Source: Kitasatospora humi
GTDB lineage: Bacteria > Actinomycetota > Actinomycetes > Streptomycetales > Streptomycetaceae
Assembly: GCF_020907985.1 (NCBI RefSeq)
Contig: NZ_JAJJPA010000029.1
Location: 1-64,000 of the forward strand
Direction: 5' to 3'
DNA: 64,000 nt
Made by a program: the position numbers and the translations under genes. This document shows, piece by piece, positions 57,430 through 64,000 of this stretch. Each line of letters begins with the position of its first letter. The stretch's first letter is position 1. The notes beneath the pieces are model-generated. The model searched no databases. It was not told where the DNA came from and saw only the letters and a program-made list of their open reading frames with translations.

Positions 57430-57765
57430 TCAGTACTTGAAGAGCGACTCCAGCGAACCGGAGGTGTTCCGGGAGCAGGTGTTCGCCAGGCAGCCGAGGT
57501 GCCACATGCGCTCGACGGTGGCCAGTACGGTGTAGTGGTCGGCCAGGGTGTTCGACTCCCTGTGCTTGCCGCCCTTGGAGTTGATCACGATCAGCGGGGC
57601 GTCGCCGCCGCCGAGCACCGTGCCGTTGGCGCCGACCGGACTGCCGGGGCCGCCGGAGTAGCCGGAGTAGTCGTTCTCGTCCCAGCTGATCACGATGCTG
57701 GAGTCGCTGTGCTTCCAGGGCGGAATCGCAATGAACGGGCGGTGAACGTGGCGGAACGTCAGGTG
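57430..57765 (-). pseudogene. C-terminal remnant of a secreted phosphoesterase
   Basis: A readable segment (HVHRPFIAIPPWKHSDSSIV, ISWDENDYSGYSGGPGSPVG, GGGDAPLIVINSKG, HYTVLATVERMWHLGCLANTC) matches the C-terminal end of phosphoesterase/alkaline-phosphatase-superfamily proteins, where DEND is a metal site. The upstream catalytic half and any start codon are absent; the adjoining sequence is the M1 peptidase. It is a truncated relic, and its left end near 57430 is approximate. Confidence 0.6.
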
Positions 57766-57806
57766 GGCGGTCGCGGCGCGTCCGGCTGCCCCGGCAGCTA
57801 CGGCGG

Positions 57807-59162
57807 TCACGGCAGGGCCGGCAGCTCCGGCTGGAAGAGCCAGGCGTCCAGCAGCCGCGCCACCGCGCCGTACCGCTGTGCGTGCGCCAGGAAGTCCTCG
57901 GTGGTCACCACGCCGTGCCGCCGCGCGGCCGTCCACTCCCGCAGCAGCGCCGCGAACGCCGCGTCGCCCAGGGTGCGGCGAAGCGCGTAGACCGCGAGGC
58001 CGCCGCGCTCGTACACCCGGTCGTCGAACATCAGTCGGCGGCCCGGGTCGGCCAGTACCAAGTCCTGTGGCAGCTCGGCCAGTCGGGCGTGCGCGCGAGC
58101 CGCGTGCACGCTCGTCGCAGGGCCGCCCGCATGCTCGGACCAGGCCCACTCGGCGTACTTGGCGAAGCCCTCGTTCAGCCAGATGTGCCGCCAGTCGGCC
58201 ACCGTCACGCTGTTCCCGAACCACTGGTGGGCCAGCTCGTGCGCCACCAGGCGCTCCCAACCGCGCACACCGTCGACATGGTTGCTGCCGAAGACCGCCA
58301 TGCCCTGGGCTTCCACCGGGACGTCCAGCTCTTCGTCGGCCACCACCACCGTGTAGCCGTCGAAGGGGTACGGGCCGAACAACTCGCCGAAGAACCGCAT
58401 CATCTGGGGCTGCCGCCCGAAGTCGGCGGTGAACCGGTCCAGCAACGCCGCCGGCACGTGGGCGGTCTGCGGCACCTCACCGGCCAGCACCACCCGCTCC
58501 AGCGGGGCGACCGCCATCCCGACCAGGTAGCTCGGGGTCGGCGCGGACTGCTCGTACACCCAGGTGCTGCTACTCGCCCGGGTGGTCCGGGAGAGCAGCC
58601 GGCCGCCCGTCACCACCGCGTACGGCGACGGCGCGGTGAGCGAGAGCAGGTACGACGCCTTGTCCGACGGCCGGTCGTTGCACGGGTACCAGGAGGGTGC
58701 GCCGATCGGCTGGCTGGCCACCAGCGCGCCGTCCGTCAGCTCCTCCCAACCGAGCCCGCCCCACTGGCTGCGCACCGGCTTCGGGTTGCCGCTGTAGTGC
58801 ACCTCGACGGTGAACGCGGCCCCCGCCGGGACCGGCCGGGCCGGCTTGACCCGCAACTTGCCGCCGCGGTGGGCGTAGTGTGCGGCCTTGCCGTCCAGCA
58901 GCACCCGGCCGATCCGGAACTCGGCCAGGTCGAGCGCGAATTCACGCAGCGGCTCGGAGCCCGCGAGTGCCAGCAACCGGGCGGTGCCACCGAGCCGGTT
59001 GGGGCCCGGACGGTAGTCCAGCGTCAGCTCGTAGCGGTGCACCCGGTAGCGCGGATCGCCGTGGTCCGGAAAGTACGGATCACCGTACCGGTCTGACTGC
59101 TTGAGGCTCACCGAGCTGTCCACTCCCTGCGTCACGCCTGCCTGCCCTGGAGACCGTGTCAC
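57807..59162 (-). CDS. M1 family metallopeptidase, coupled to the Pls-like synthetase
   Basis: A 451-aa aminopeptidase N-type metalloenzyme. Its zinc motif HELAH (308-312) with downstream Glu331 (NEGFAKYAEWA) is intact, and the substrate-recognition loop reads EAQGMAVFG (284-292) where GAMEN is canonical. It is shorter than full-length PepN, lacking the long C-terminal helical domain, and has no signal peptide. GTG 59162 overlaps the stop of the NRPS by four bases (GTGA), so it is translationally coupled. I recall a similar M1 peptidase beside pls in epsilon-poly-lysine producers, where it may trim the polymer; that role is inferred. Confidence 0.85.
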   Translation of the reverse strand: MTRSPGQAGVTQGVDSSVSLKQSDRYGDPYFPDHGDPRYRVHRYELTLDYRPGPNRLGGTARLLALAGSEPLREFALDLAEFRIGRVLLDGKAAHYAHRGGKLRVKPARPVPAGAAFTVEVHYSGNPKPVRSQWGGLGWEELTDGALVASQPIGAPSWYPCNDRPSDKASYLLSLTAPSPYAVVTGGRLLSRTTRASSSTWVYEQSAPTPSYLVGMAVAPLERVVLAGEVPQTAHVPAALLDRFTADFGRQPQMMRFFGELFGPYPFDGYTVVVADEELDVPVEAQGMAVFGSNHVDGVRGWERLVAHELAHQWFGNSVTVADWRHIWLNEGFAKYAEWAWSEHAGGPATSVHAARAHARLAELPQDLVLADPGRRLMFDDRVYERGGLAVYALRRTLGDAAFAALLREWTAARRHGVVTTEDFLAHAQRYGAVARLLDAWLFQPELPALP

Positions 59163-62100
59163 GCCTGCCAGGCCTCGATCGGGTTGCCCAACCAGCGGGT
59201 GTCAGCCGGGACGGACTCGGCACGCATCACCAGCGAGGCCGGCCCGAGGGTGCTGCGGGCCCCGACGGTGCTGCCGGGCAGCACGATTCCGCCCGGGCCC
59301 AGCGTGGCGCCCTCGCGGAGGACCACAGTATCCATGCGCATGATCCGGTCGTGGAAGAGGTGGGTCTGCAGCACACAGCCCCGGTTGACGCTCACCCCGG
59401 CCTCCAGCGTGACCAGGTCGGCCTCCGGCAGCCAGTAGCTCTCGCACCAGACGCCCCGGCCGATCCGGGCGCCCAGCGCACGCAGCCAGAGCACCATCAG
59501 CGGGGTGCCGGGCACCGCGCCGACCAGCCACGGCACCGCCAGCACCTCCACGAAGGTGTCGGCCAGCTCGTTGCGCCACACGAAGCCGCTCCACAGCGGG
59601 TGCTCCACCGGGCGGAAGCGGCCCACCAGCAGCCACTTGGCGGCGGCCGAGACCAGTGCGGCCAGCAGTCCGGCGGCCGGCAGCACGACGCCGCCGAGCA
59701 GCGCCATCACCAGCGGGTCGTGCAGCCGGCACAGCGCGGCCGCGGTGAGCACGGCCAGCGCGACCGAGCAGAACACCGGCAGCAGCCGGGCGAGTTCGAC
59801 CAGACCGCGGGCCCAGAGCAGCCGGGTGGGCGGGTCGTAGGTCAGGCCCTTCTCGGCCTTCTCGGCGGCGCGCGGCAGCTTGACCGGCGGCAGGCCGAGG
59901 TAGGAGCTGCCCTTCTTGGCCTTCTTGGGGGTGGCCGACAGCACGCCGACCAGGCCGCGATCGGGCACCGCCCGGCCCGGCGCGGTCATCCCGGAGTTGC
60001 CCAGGAACGCCTTGCGCCCGATCTCGGCGCGGCCGATCCGCAGCCAGCCGCCGCCCAGCTCGTAGGGGGCGATCAGGGTGTCGTCGGCGAGGAAGGCACC
60101 GTCGCCGACGGTGGTCAGGCTGGGCAGCGCCAGCACCGTGGAGACCTCGGCGCGGCGCCCGACCTTCATGCCGAGCAGCCGCAGCCAGACCGGGGTGACC
60201 AGGCCGGCGTAGAGCGGGAAGAGCCGTTCCCGGGCCTGGTCCATCAGCTGGCTGACGGTCCAGGCCTGCCAGGCGATCCGGCCGTGCAGCGGATGGTGGC
60301 CGGGCAGCAGGCCGATGCTCAGCAGCCGGATCGCCGCGATGAGCAGCCCGGCGTAGCCCAGGCCGAAGACCAGCGCGGCCGGCGCCACCGCCACGAGGGC
60401 ACCGCGCAGCGCACCGCCCAGCGACGCGCCGGACGGCACGAACAGCCCGGCCACCAGCACGGCCGGCACCGCGGCCAGCAGCGGAAGCAGCGTCAGGGCC
60501 AGCCCGGAGGCGCCGTAGGCGATCCCCCAGCCGGTCCGGCGCGGCGGGCGCTGCCGGGGCCAGCCGTGCTCGGCCCGGCCCAGCTTGGCGGCCGGCGCAC
60601 CGCCCCAGCGCTGCCCGGTCGGCACCTGCCCGGTGACCGACGAACCGGGCGCGATCTCGGCCCGCTTGCCGACCCGGGCACCCGGCAGCAGGGTGCTGCG
60701 GGTGCCGACCACGGCGGCCGAGCCGACCCTGACCTGGCCGATCTCCAGCCGGTCGCCGTCCAACCAGTGACCGGACAGGTCCACTTCGGCCTCGACCGCA
60801 CAGCCCCGGCCGAGCCGCAGCAGCCCGGTCACCGGCGGCAGCGAGTGCAGGTCCACCTCGGGCCCGATCCGGCAGCCCAGTGCCTGGCCGTAGCGCACCA
60901 GCCAGGAGCCGGAGAGCCCGGTGGCGCCGCTCGCCTCGGCCAGCCGCTCGGCCGCCCAGAGCCGTAGGTGCACCGAGCCGCCGCGCGGGTGGCTGCCCGG
61001 CTGCACCCCGCGCAGCAGCAGCCGGGCGCCGCCCGCCGCGACCGCGATCCGGCCGGGCGGGCTGAACAGCACGGCGGCGCCCGTGCCGACCAGCCACCAG
61101 GAGGCGGTCGGCGCCCACGGGTAGCCGCCGAACAGGTGCAGCAGGTTGCCCAGGGCCAGCAGCGGCACCGTCCAGCGCAGCCCGGTCAGGGTGAACAGCG
61201 GTAGCAGCGCGAGCAGTTGGATCAGCTTGGCGCGGGCCGGCAGCGGGGTGACGGTCCGCTCGGCGCCGTCGGCCTGGGCGGTGCGCTCCAGGTGGCGGGC
61301 CAACTTGCGCAGCACCGGCTGCTGGTAGATGTCGAGCACGGCGGCGGCCGGGTAGCGGGCGCGCAGCAGGGTGGTGAGCCGGGCGGCGGCCAGGCTGCCG
61401 CCACCGATCGCGAAGAAGTCGTCGCGGGCGCTGGTCACCTGTACGCCGAGGATCTCGCTCCACTGCTCGGCGAGCCAGGCCTCGGTGCCGTAGAGCTGCT
61501 CGACCGGGCCGGCGGCCTCGGCTTCGGGCAGCGGCCAGGGCAGTGCGTCGCGGTCCACCTTGCCGGAGGTCCGGGTGGGCAGTCCGTCGACGACGGCGAG
61601 CAGCGGCACCAGCGCGGCCGGCAGTTCGGCGCGCAGCCGGGCCAGGGCCTGCTCGCGGTCGAAGTCGTCGCCCGTGACCAGGTAGCCGACCAGCAGCTGG
61701 TTGCCGCCGCGCGCGGTGCGAACGGCGGCTGCCGCGCCGGCCACCCCGGGCAGCGCCTGCAACGCGGCGTCCACCTCGCCGAGTTCGATCCGGCGTCCGC
61801 CGAGCTTGATCTGCTCGTCGGCCCGGCCGAGGAAGACCAGGCCCTCCGGATCGGCCCGGACCAGGTCGCCGCTGCGGTAGGCGCGGTCCCAGCCGAGCGC
61901 CGCCAGGGGCGCGTACTTCTCGGCGTCCTTGGCCGGATCCAGGTAGCGGGCCAGGCCGACGCCGCCGATCACCAGCTGGCCGCTGCCGCCGAGCGGGACC
62001 GGCTCGCCGGCCTCGTCCACCACGGCCAGCTCCCAGCCGTCCAGCGGCAGGCCGATCCGCACCGGGCCGTCGCCGCCGAGCAGCGCGGCGCAGGCGACCA

Positions 62101-63028
62101 CGGTGGCCTCGGTCGGCCCGTAGGTGTTCCAGACCTCCCGCCCCTCCGTGACCAAGCGCTCGCTCAGCTCCGGCGGGCAGGCCTCGCCGCCGAAGATCAG
62201 CAGCCGTACGTCACCCAGTGATTCGGCCGGCCAGAGCGCGGCCAGGGTCGGGACCGTGGAAACCACGGTGATCTCCTGCTCGGCCAGCCAGGGGCCGAGG
62301 TCGGCGCCGCCGCGCACCTGGGAGCGGGGGACCGGCACCAGGCAGGCGCCGTGCCGCCAGGCCAGCCACATCTCCTCACAGGAGGCGTCGAACGCCACCG
62401 ACAGGCCGGCCATCACCCGGTCGCCCGGGCCGATCGGCTCGTCCTGCAGGAAGAGCGCCGCCTCGGCGTCCACGAAGGCGGCGGCGCTGCGGTGGCTGAC
62501 CGCGACGCCCTTGGGCTTGCCGGTGGAGCCGGAGGTGAAGATGATCCAGGCGTCGTCCTCGGGGCGCGGTTCGGCGGCCGACGAGCCCTTCGGGGCCAGG
62601 ACGGTGAGCGCCAGCCCGGCGCCGAGCACCGCGCTCACCCCGGCCTCGCCGAACACGAGGTCGGCCCGCTCCTGCGGGTCCTCGGCGTCCACCGGCACGT
62701 AGGCGGCACCGGTGGCCAGCACGGCCAGGATCGCTACGTAGAGGTCATTGGTGCCGGACGGCACCCGGACGCCCACCCGGTCGCCGCGCCCCACCCCCTC
62801 GGCGGCCAGCCGGCGGCGCAGCGCGGCCACCTCGCCGGTCAGCGCCTGGTAGCTGAGCCTGGTGTGCCCGTCGTCCAGTGCCGGCTCCTGCGGGTGCGCG
62901 GCGGCGCCGGCGGCCAGGATGTCCATCAGGGTGCGCGGCGGCGGTGCCGGCCGGGCCGCGAAGACGGCGAGCGGACCGCCAGGTCCGCCCTGCTCACCCC
63001 CGGTAGTGACCTGCGTCATGACAGCCAT
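59159..63028 (-). CDS. Pls-type membrane NRPS (epsilon-poly-L-lysine synthetase-like)
   Basis: A 1289-aa protein in the order A-T-membrane-C-like, as in Pls. An adenylation domain (about 30-500, with IIFTSGSTGKPKGVAVSH, FDASCEEMW, NTYGPTEATVVAC) is followed by a carrier with Ser545 in AIGGGSLAAARL. Several transmembrane segments alternate with beta-helix-like, C-domain-homologous repeats (VEAEVDLSGHWLDGDRLEIGQVRVG, VSTVLALPSLTTVGDGAFLADDT, VSVNRGCVLQTHLFHDRIMRMD), ending DTRWLGNPIEAWQA. It would polymerise an amino acid through isopeptide bonds at the membrane. Whether the monomer is lysine is untested. ATG 63028 has GAGG six bases upstream. Confidence 0.8.
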   Translation of the reverse strand: MAVMTQVTTGGEQGGPGGPLAVFAARPAPPPRTLMDILAAGAAAHPQEPALDDGHTRLSYQALTGEVAALRRRLAAEGVGRGDRVGVRVPSGTNDLYVAILAVLATGAAYVPVDAEDPQERADLVFGEAGVSAVLGAGLALTVLAPKGSSAAEPRPEDDAWIIFTSGSTGKPKGVAVSHRSAAAFVDAEAALFLQDEPIGPGDRVMAGLSVAFDASCEEMWLAWRHGACLVPVPRSQVRGGADLGPWLAEQEITVVSTVPTLAALWPAESLGDVRLLIFGGEACPPELSERLVTEGREVWNTYGPTEATVVACAALLGGDGPVRIGLPLDGWELAVVDEAGEPVPLGGSGQLVIGGVGLARYLDPAKDAEKYAPLAALGWDRAYRSGDLVRADPEGLVFLGRADEQIKLGGRRIELGEVDAALQALPGVAGAAAAVRTARGGNQLLVGYLVTGDDFDREQALARLRAELPAALVPLLAVVDGLPTRTSGKVDRDALPWPLPEAEAAGPVEQLYGTEAWLAEQWSEILGVQVTSARDDFFAIGGGSLAAARLTTLLRARYPAAAVLDIYQQPVLRKLARHLERTAQADGAERTVTPLPARAKLIQLLALLPLFTLTGLRWTVPLLALGNLLHLFGGYPWAPTASWWLVGTGAAVLFSPPGRIAVAAGGARLLLRGVQPGSHPRGGSVHLRLWAAERLAEASGATGLSGSWLVRYGQALGCRIGPEVDLHSLPPVTGLLRLGRGCAVEAEVDLSGHWLDGDRLEIGQVRVGSAAVVGTRSTLLPGARVGKRAEIAPGSSVTGQVPTGQRWGGAPAAKLGRAEHGWPRQRPPRRTGWGIAYGASGLALTLLPLLAAVPAVLVAGLFVPSGASLGGALRGALVAVAPAALVFGLGYAGLLIAAIRLLSIGLLPGHHPLHGRIAWQAWTVSQLMDQARERLFPLYAGLVTPVWLRLLGMKVGRRAEVSTVLALPSLTTVGDGAFLADDTLIAPYELGGGWLRIGRAEIGRKAFLGNSGMTAPGRAVPDRGLVGVLSATPKKAKKGSSYLGLPPVKLPRAAEKAEKGLTYDPPTRLLWARGLVELARLLPVFCSVALAVLTAAALCRLHDPLVMALLGGVVLPAAGLLAALVSAAAKWLLVGRFRPVEHPLWSGFVWRNELADTFVEVLAVPWLVGAVPGTPLMVLWLRALGARIGRGVWCESYWLPEADLVTLEAGVSVNRGCVLQTHLFHDRIMRMDTVVLREGATLGPGGIVLPGSTVGARSTLGPASLVMRAESVPADTRWLGNPIEAWQA

Positions 63029-63239
63029 CCGGACCTCGTCCCTCGACCCCCGCCCGGCTCGCCGTAAACCTCGTCCGACCTGCGGTTCTGCGTCGGATCA
63101 CGGGCTCTCGGCGATTCCGGAGCACAACAACCCGGTCGATGGTAGTCCGGCGCCGCCGGCCACCGAGAGCACCAACTGAGTGGACAGTTGCCGAAACTGA
63201 TGCTCAGTCAGCTCCCATGTACTGCCCGGGGGAAGAAAG

Positions 63240-63274
63240 CTGACGGGCCGTCATGTGTTCTGACGACCCGTCAG
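63240..63274 (-). terminator. Hairpin terminator of the SSI-like gene
   Basis: CTGACGGGCCGTCA (63240-63253) and TGACGACCCGTCAG (63261-63274) pair at 13 of 14 positions across a seven-base loop, 55 bases beyond the minus-strand stop, followed by a T-rich run in that direction. Confidence 0.65.
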
Positions 63275-63328
63275 GTGGATTTTCCGGGTGTGACCCATTC
63301 AACAGCGATCGGCGTGTCGCGGCCGGCC

Positions 63329-63727
63329 TCAGAAACGGAAGACCGGATCGGTGCGGGTGTGCAGGCCGCAGGAGTTGGCGAACGTCTGCTGCCAGTGCAC
63401 GGGCATCCCGGCCCAGAGGCCGTCGGCGGTGGCGGTGACCGGCGCGTACAGGTCGTTGCAGAACACCCCCGTGCGCCCCTTGAGTTGGTTGAAGTTGCCG
63501 CCGGCCAGGTCGAGTGCGCCACAGGCGGACGGGGCTTGCGGATGGCTGCCACCCGCGGGGTGGCAGAGCAACTCGGCGGCGGCGACCGGGGCGTCGGTCC
63601 CGGTGGCGACCACGCGGAGGGTGAGGTGCGAGTCGGGGAGCGGAGCGGCCCCGGCGGGCGTGGCGGTGAGCAGGGCGAGTGCGACGGCGGACAGCGCCGC
63701 GCGGATGCGCAGGGAGATCACCCGCAC
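63329..63727 (-). CDS. Subtilisin-inhibitor-like (SSI family) secreted protein
   Basis: A 132-aa secreted protease inhibitor. After a signal peptide (ALSAVALALLTATPAGA, about residues 11-27) it has the SSI layout: a first Cys in AAELLCHPAGGSHPQAPSACGALDLAGGNFNQL, then VFCNDLYAPVTATADGLWAGMPVHWQQTFANSC and PVFRF. Four cysteines are in positions that fit the two SSI disulfides. The P1 region is not recognisable as the classical MYCPYD. GTG 63727 is used; a second GTG is six bases on. SSI proteins control extracellular proteases in streptomycetes. Confidence 0.8.
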   Translation of the reverse strand: MRVISLRIRAALSAVALALLTATPAGAAPLPDSHLTLRVVATGTDAPVAAAELLCHPAGGSHPQAPSACGALDLAGGNFNQLKGRTGVFCNDLYAPVTATADGLWAGMPVHWQQTFANSCGLHTRTDPVFRF

Positions 63728-63764
63728 AGAGCTACCACCGGCTGGGCCACCACGCCCAAGCGCG

Positions 63765-64000
63765 TCACTCCATCGTGGGCGCGTCGCTCGGCGGATCCAC
63801 CGGATGGCGCAGCGCCTCGGTCTGCGCAGCGGCGAGGACGCGGTCGAGCAGGCCCGGCACGGCCTGCTCCAGGTCGGCGGTGCGCAGGGTGCTCACCCGC
63901 GAGGTGCCGCGCCGGTGCTGGCGGATCACCCCGGCCTCGCGCAGCACCCGGAAGTGGTGCGTGGTGGTCGACTTGGTGACCGGCAGGCTGAAGGCGATGC
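63765..64000 (-). CDS. ArsR family HTH regulator, 5' end beyond the window
   Basis: A partial C-terminal 78 aa. IAFSLPVTKSTTTHHFRVLREAGVIRQHRRGTSRVSTLRTADL is the recognition helix and wing of an ArsR/SmtB-type winged helix, and a short tail ends PSDAPTME. No metal-binding Cys motif is visible in this part. It is transcribed from beyond the right edge; its start and any ligand-binding residues upstream are not seen. It may regulate a neighbouring gene outside the window. Confidence 0.8.
   Translation of the reverse strand, partial: IAFSLPVTKSTTTHHFRVLREAGVIRQHRRGTSRVSTLRTADLEQAVPGLLDRVLAAAQTEALRHPVDPPSDAPTME

Overview
The window is high-GC, gene-dense actinobacterial chromosome. It looks like a Streptomycetaceae core or near-core region (Streptomyces, Kitasatospora or a close relative). 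The pointers are a MatB-type malonyl-CoA synthetase, a DUF6643 protein, an NsdA-type regulator, a DUF397 protein, a subtilisin-inhibitor (SSI) family protein, a poly-lysine-synthetase-like NRPS, GTG starts, and many leaderless starts in which a TANNNT box sits 6-8 nt before the start codon. I recognised no tRNA, rRNA, CRISPR array, transposase or phage gene.

Layout. 1-8.8 kb: matB-like gene, P-loop/NUDIX fusion, DUF4184 membrane protein, M20 peptidase, geranylgeranyl-reductase-family flavoprotein, and a NarL-type two-component pair behind a perfect 26-bp palindrome. 8.9-13.2 kb: a small acidic pentapeptide-repeat protein, a wrecked membrane-protein pseudogene, then a tight operon of a 79-residue peptide, two helical proteins (one DUF6895-like) and a serine hydrolase of unknown function. 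13.3-26.1 kb: mostly housekeeping and accessory genes (enoyl-CoA hydratase, two acyltransferases, HutD, divergent MFS/ROK, SHOCT protein, Cds1-like PLP enzyme, DeoR regulator, beta-helix/AAA+ fusion, MOSC protein, DUF6643, MscL with a Cys4 tail). 26.4-34.6 kb: DsbA-like protein with a CSHS site, an alpha/beta-hydrolase pseudogene, HpnB-like glycosyltransferase, Asp/Glu racemase, a deacetylase-fold protein without its metal histidines, an orphan DhaM, DUF397, and an acyl-CoA-dehydrogenase-fold protein. 34.6-40.2 kb: an NsdA-like regulator and neighbours; three of their upstream regions carry TGGCATATGCCA-type sites. 40.5-44.9 kb: VOC protein, a MerR-PP2C fusion with its own 19-bp-spacer promoter, and the PxpABC 5-oxoprolinase genes. 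45.2-53.1 kb: a three-gene SMC/condensin-like set (candidate kleisin, candidate MukE-like winged helix, 1517-aa SMC-like ATPase), resembling MukFEB or Wadjet JetABC without a JetD nuclease. 53.2-57.8 kb: TMEM175-like protein, FAD monooxygenase with a divergent PadR regulator, ADP-ribosylglycohydrolase, and a phosphoesterase remnant. 57.8-64 kb: an M1 peptidase translationally coupled to a Pls-type NRPS, an SSI-like inhibitor, and a partial ArsR regulator.

The most unusual signals are these. (i) The condensin-like set, whose SMC Walker B reads D-N where a catalytic Glu is expected. (ii) Two AT-rich clusters of 13-bp-period CATTAAT repeats, one between pxpB and pxpA and one between the candidate kleisin and MukE-like genes. 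(iii) The small-peptide/DUF6895/serine-hydrolase operon. (iv) The Pls-like synthetase/M1 peptidase pair. (v) The shared palindromes around the NsdA-like regulator. Tandem repeats that include the stop codon or end of a gene recur (2.85, 14.1 and 48.4 kb).
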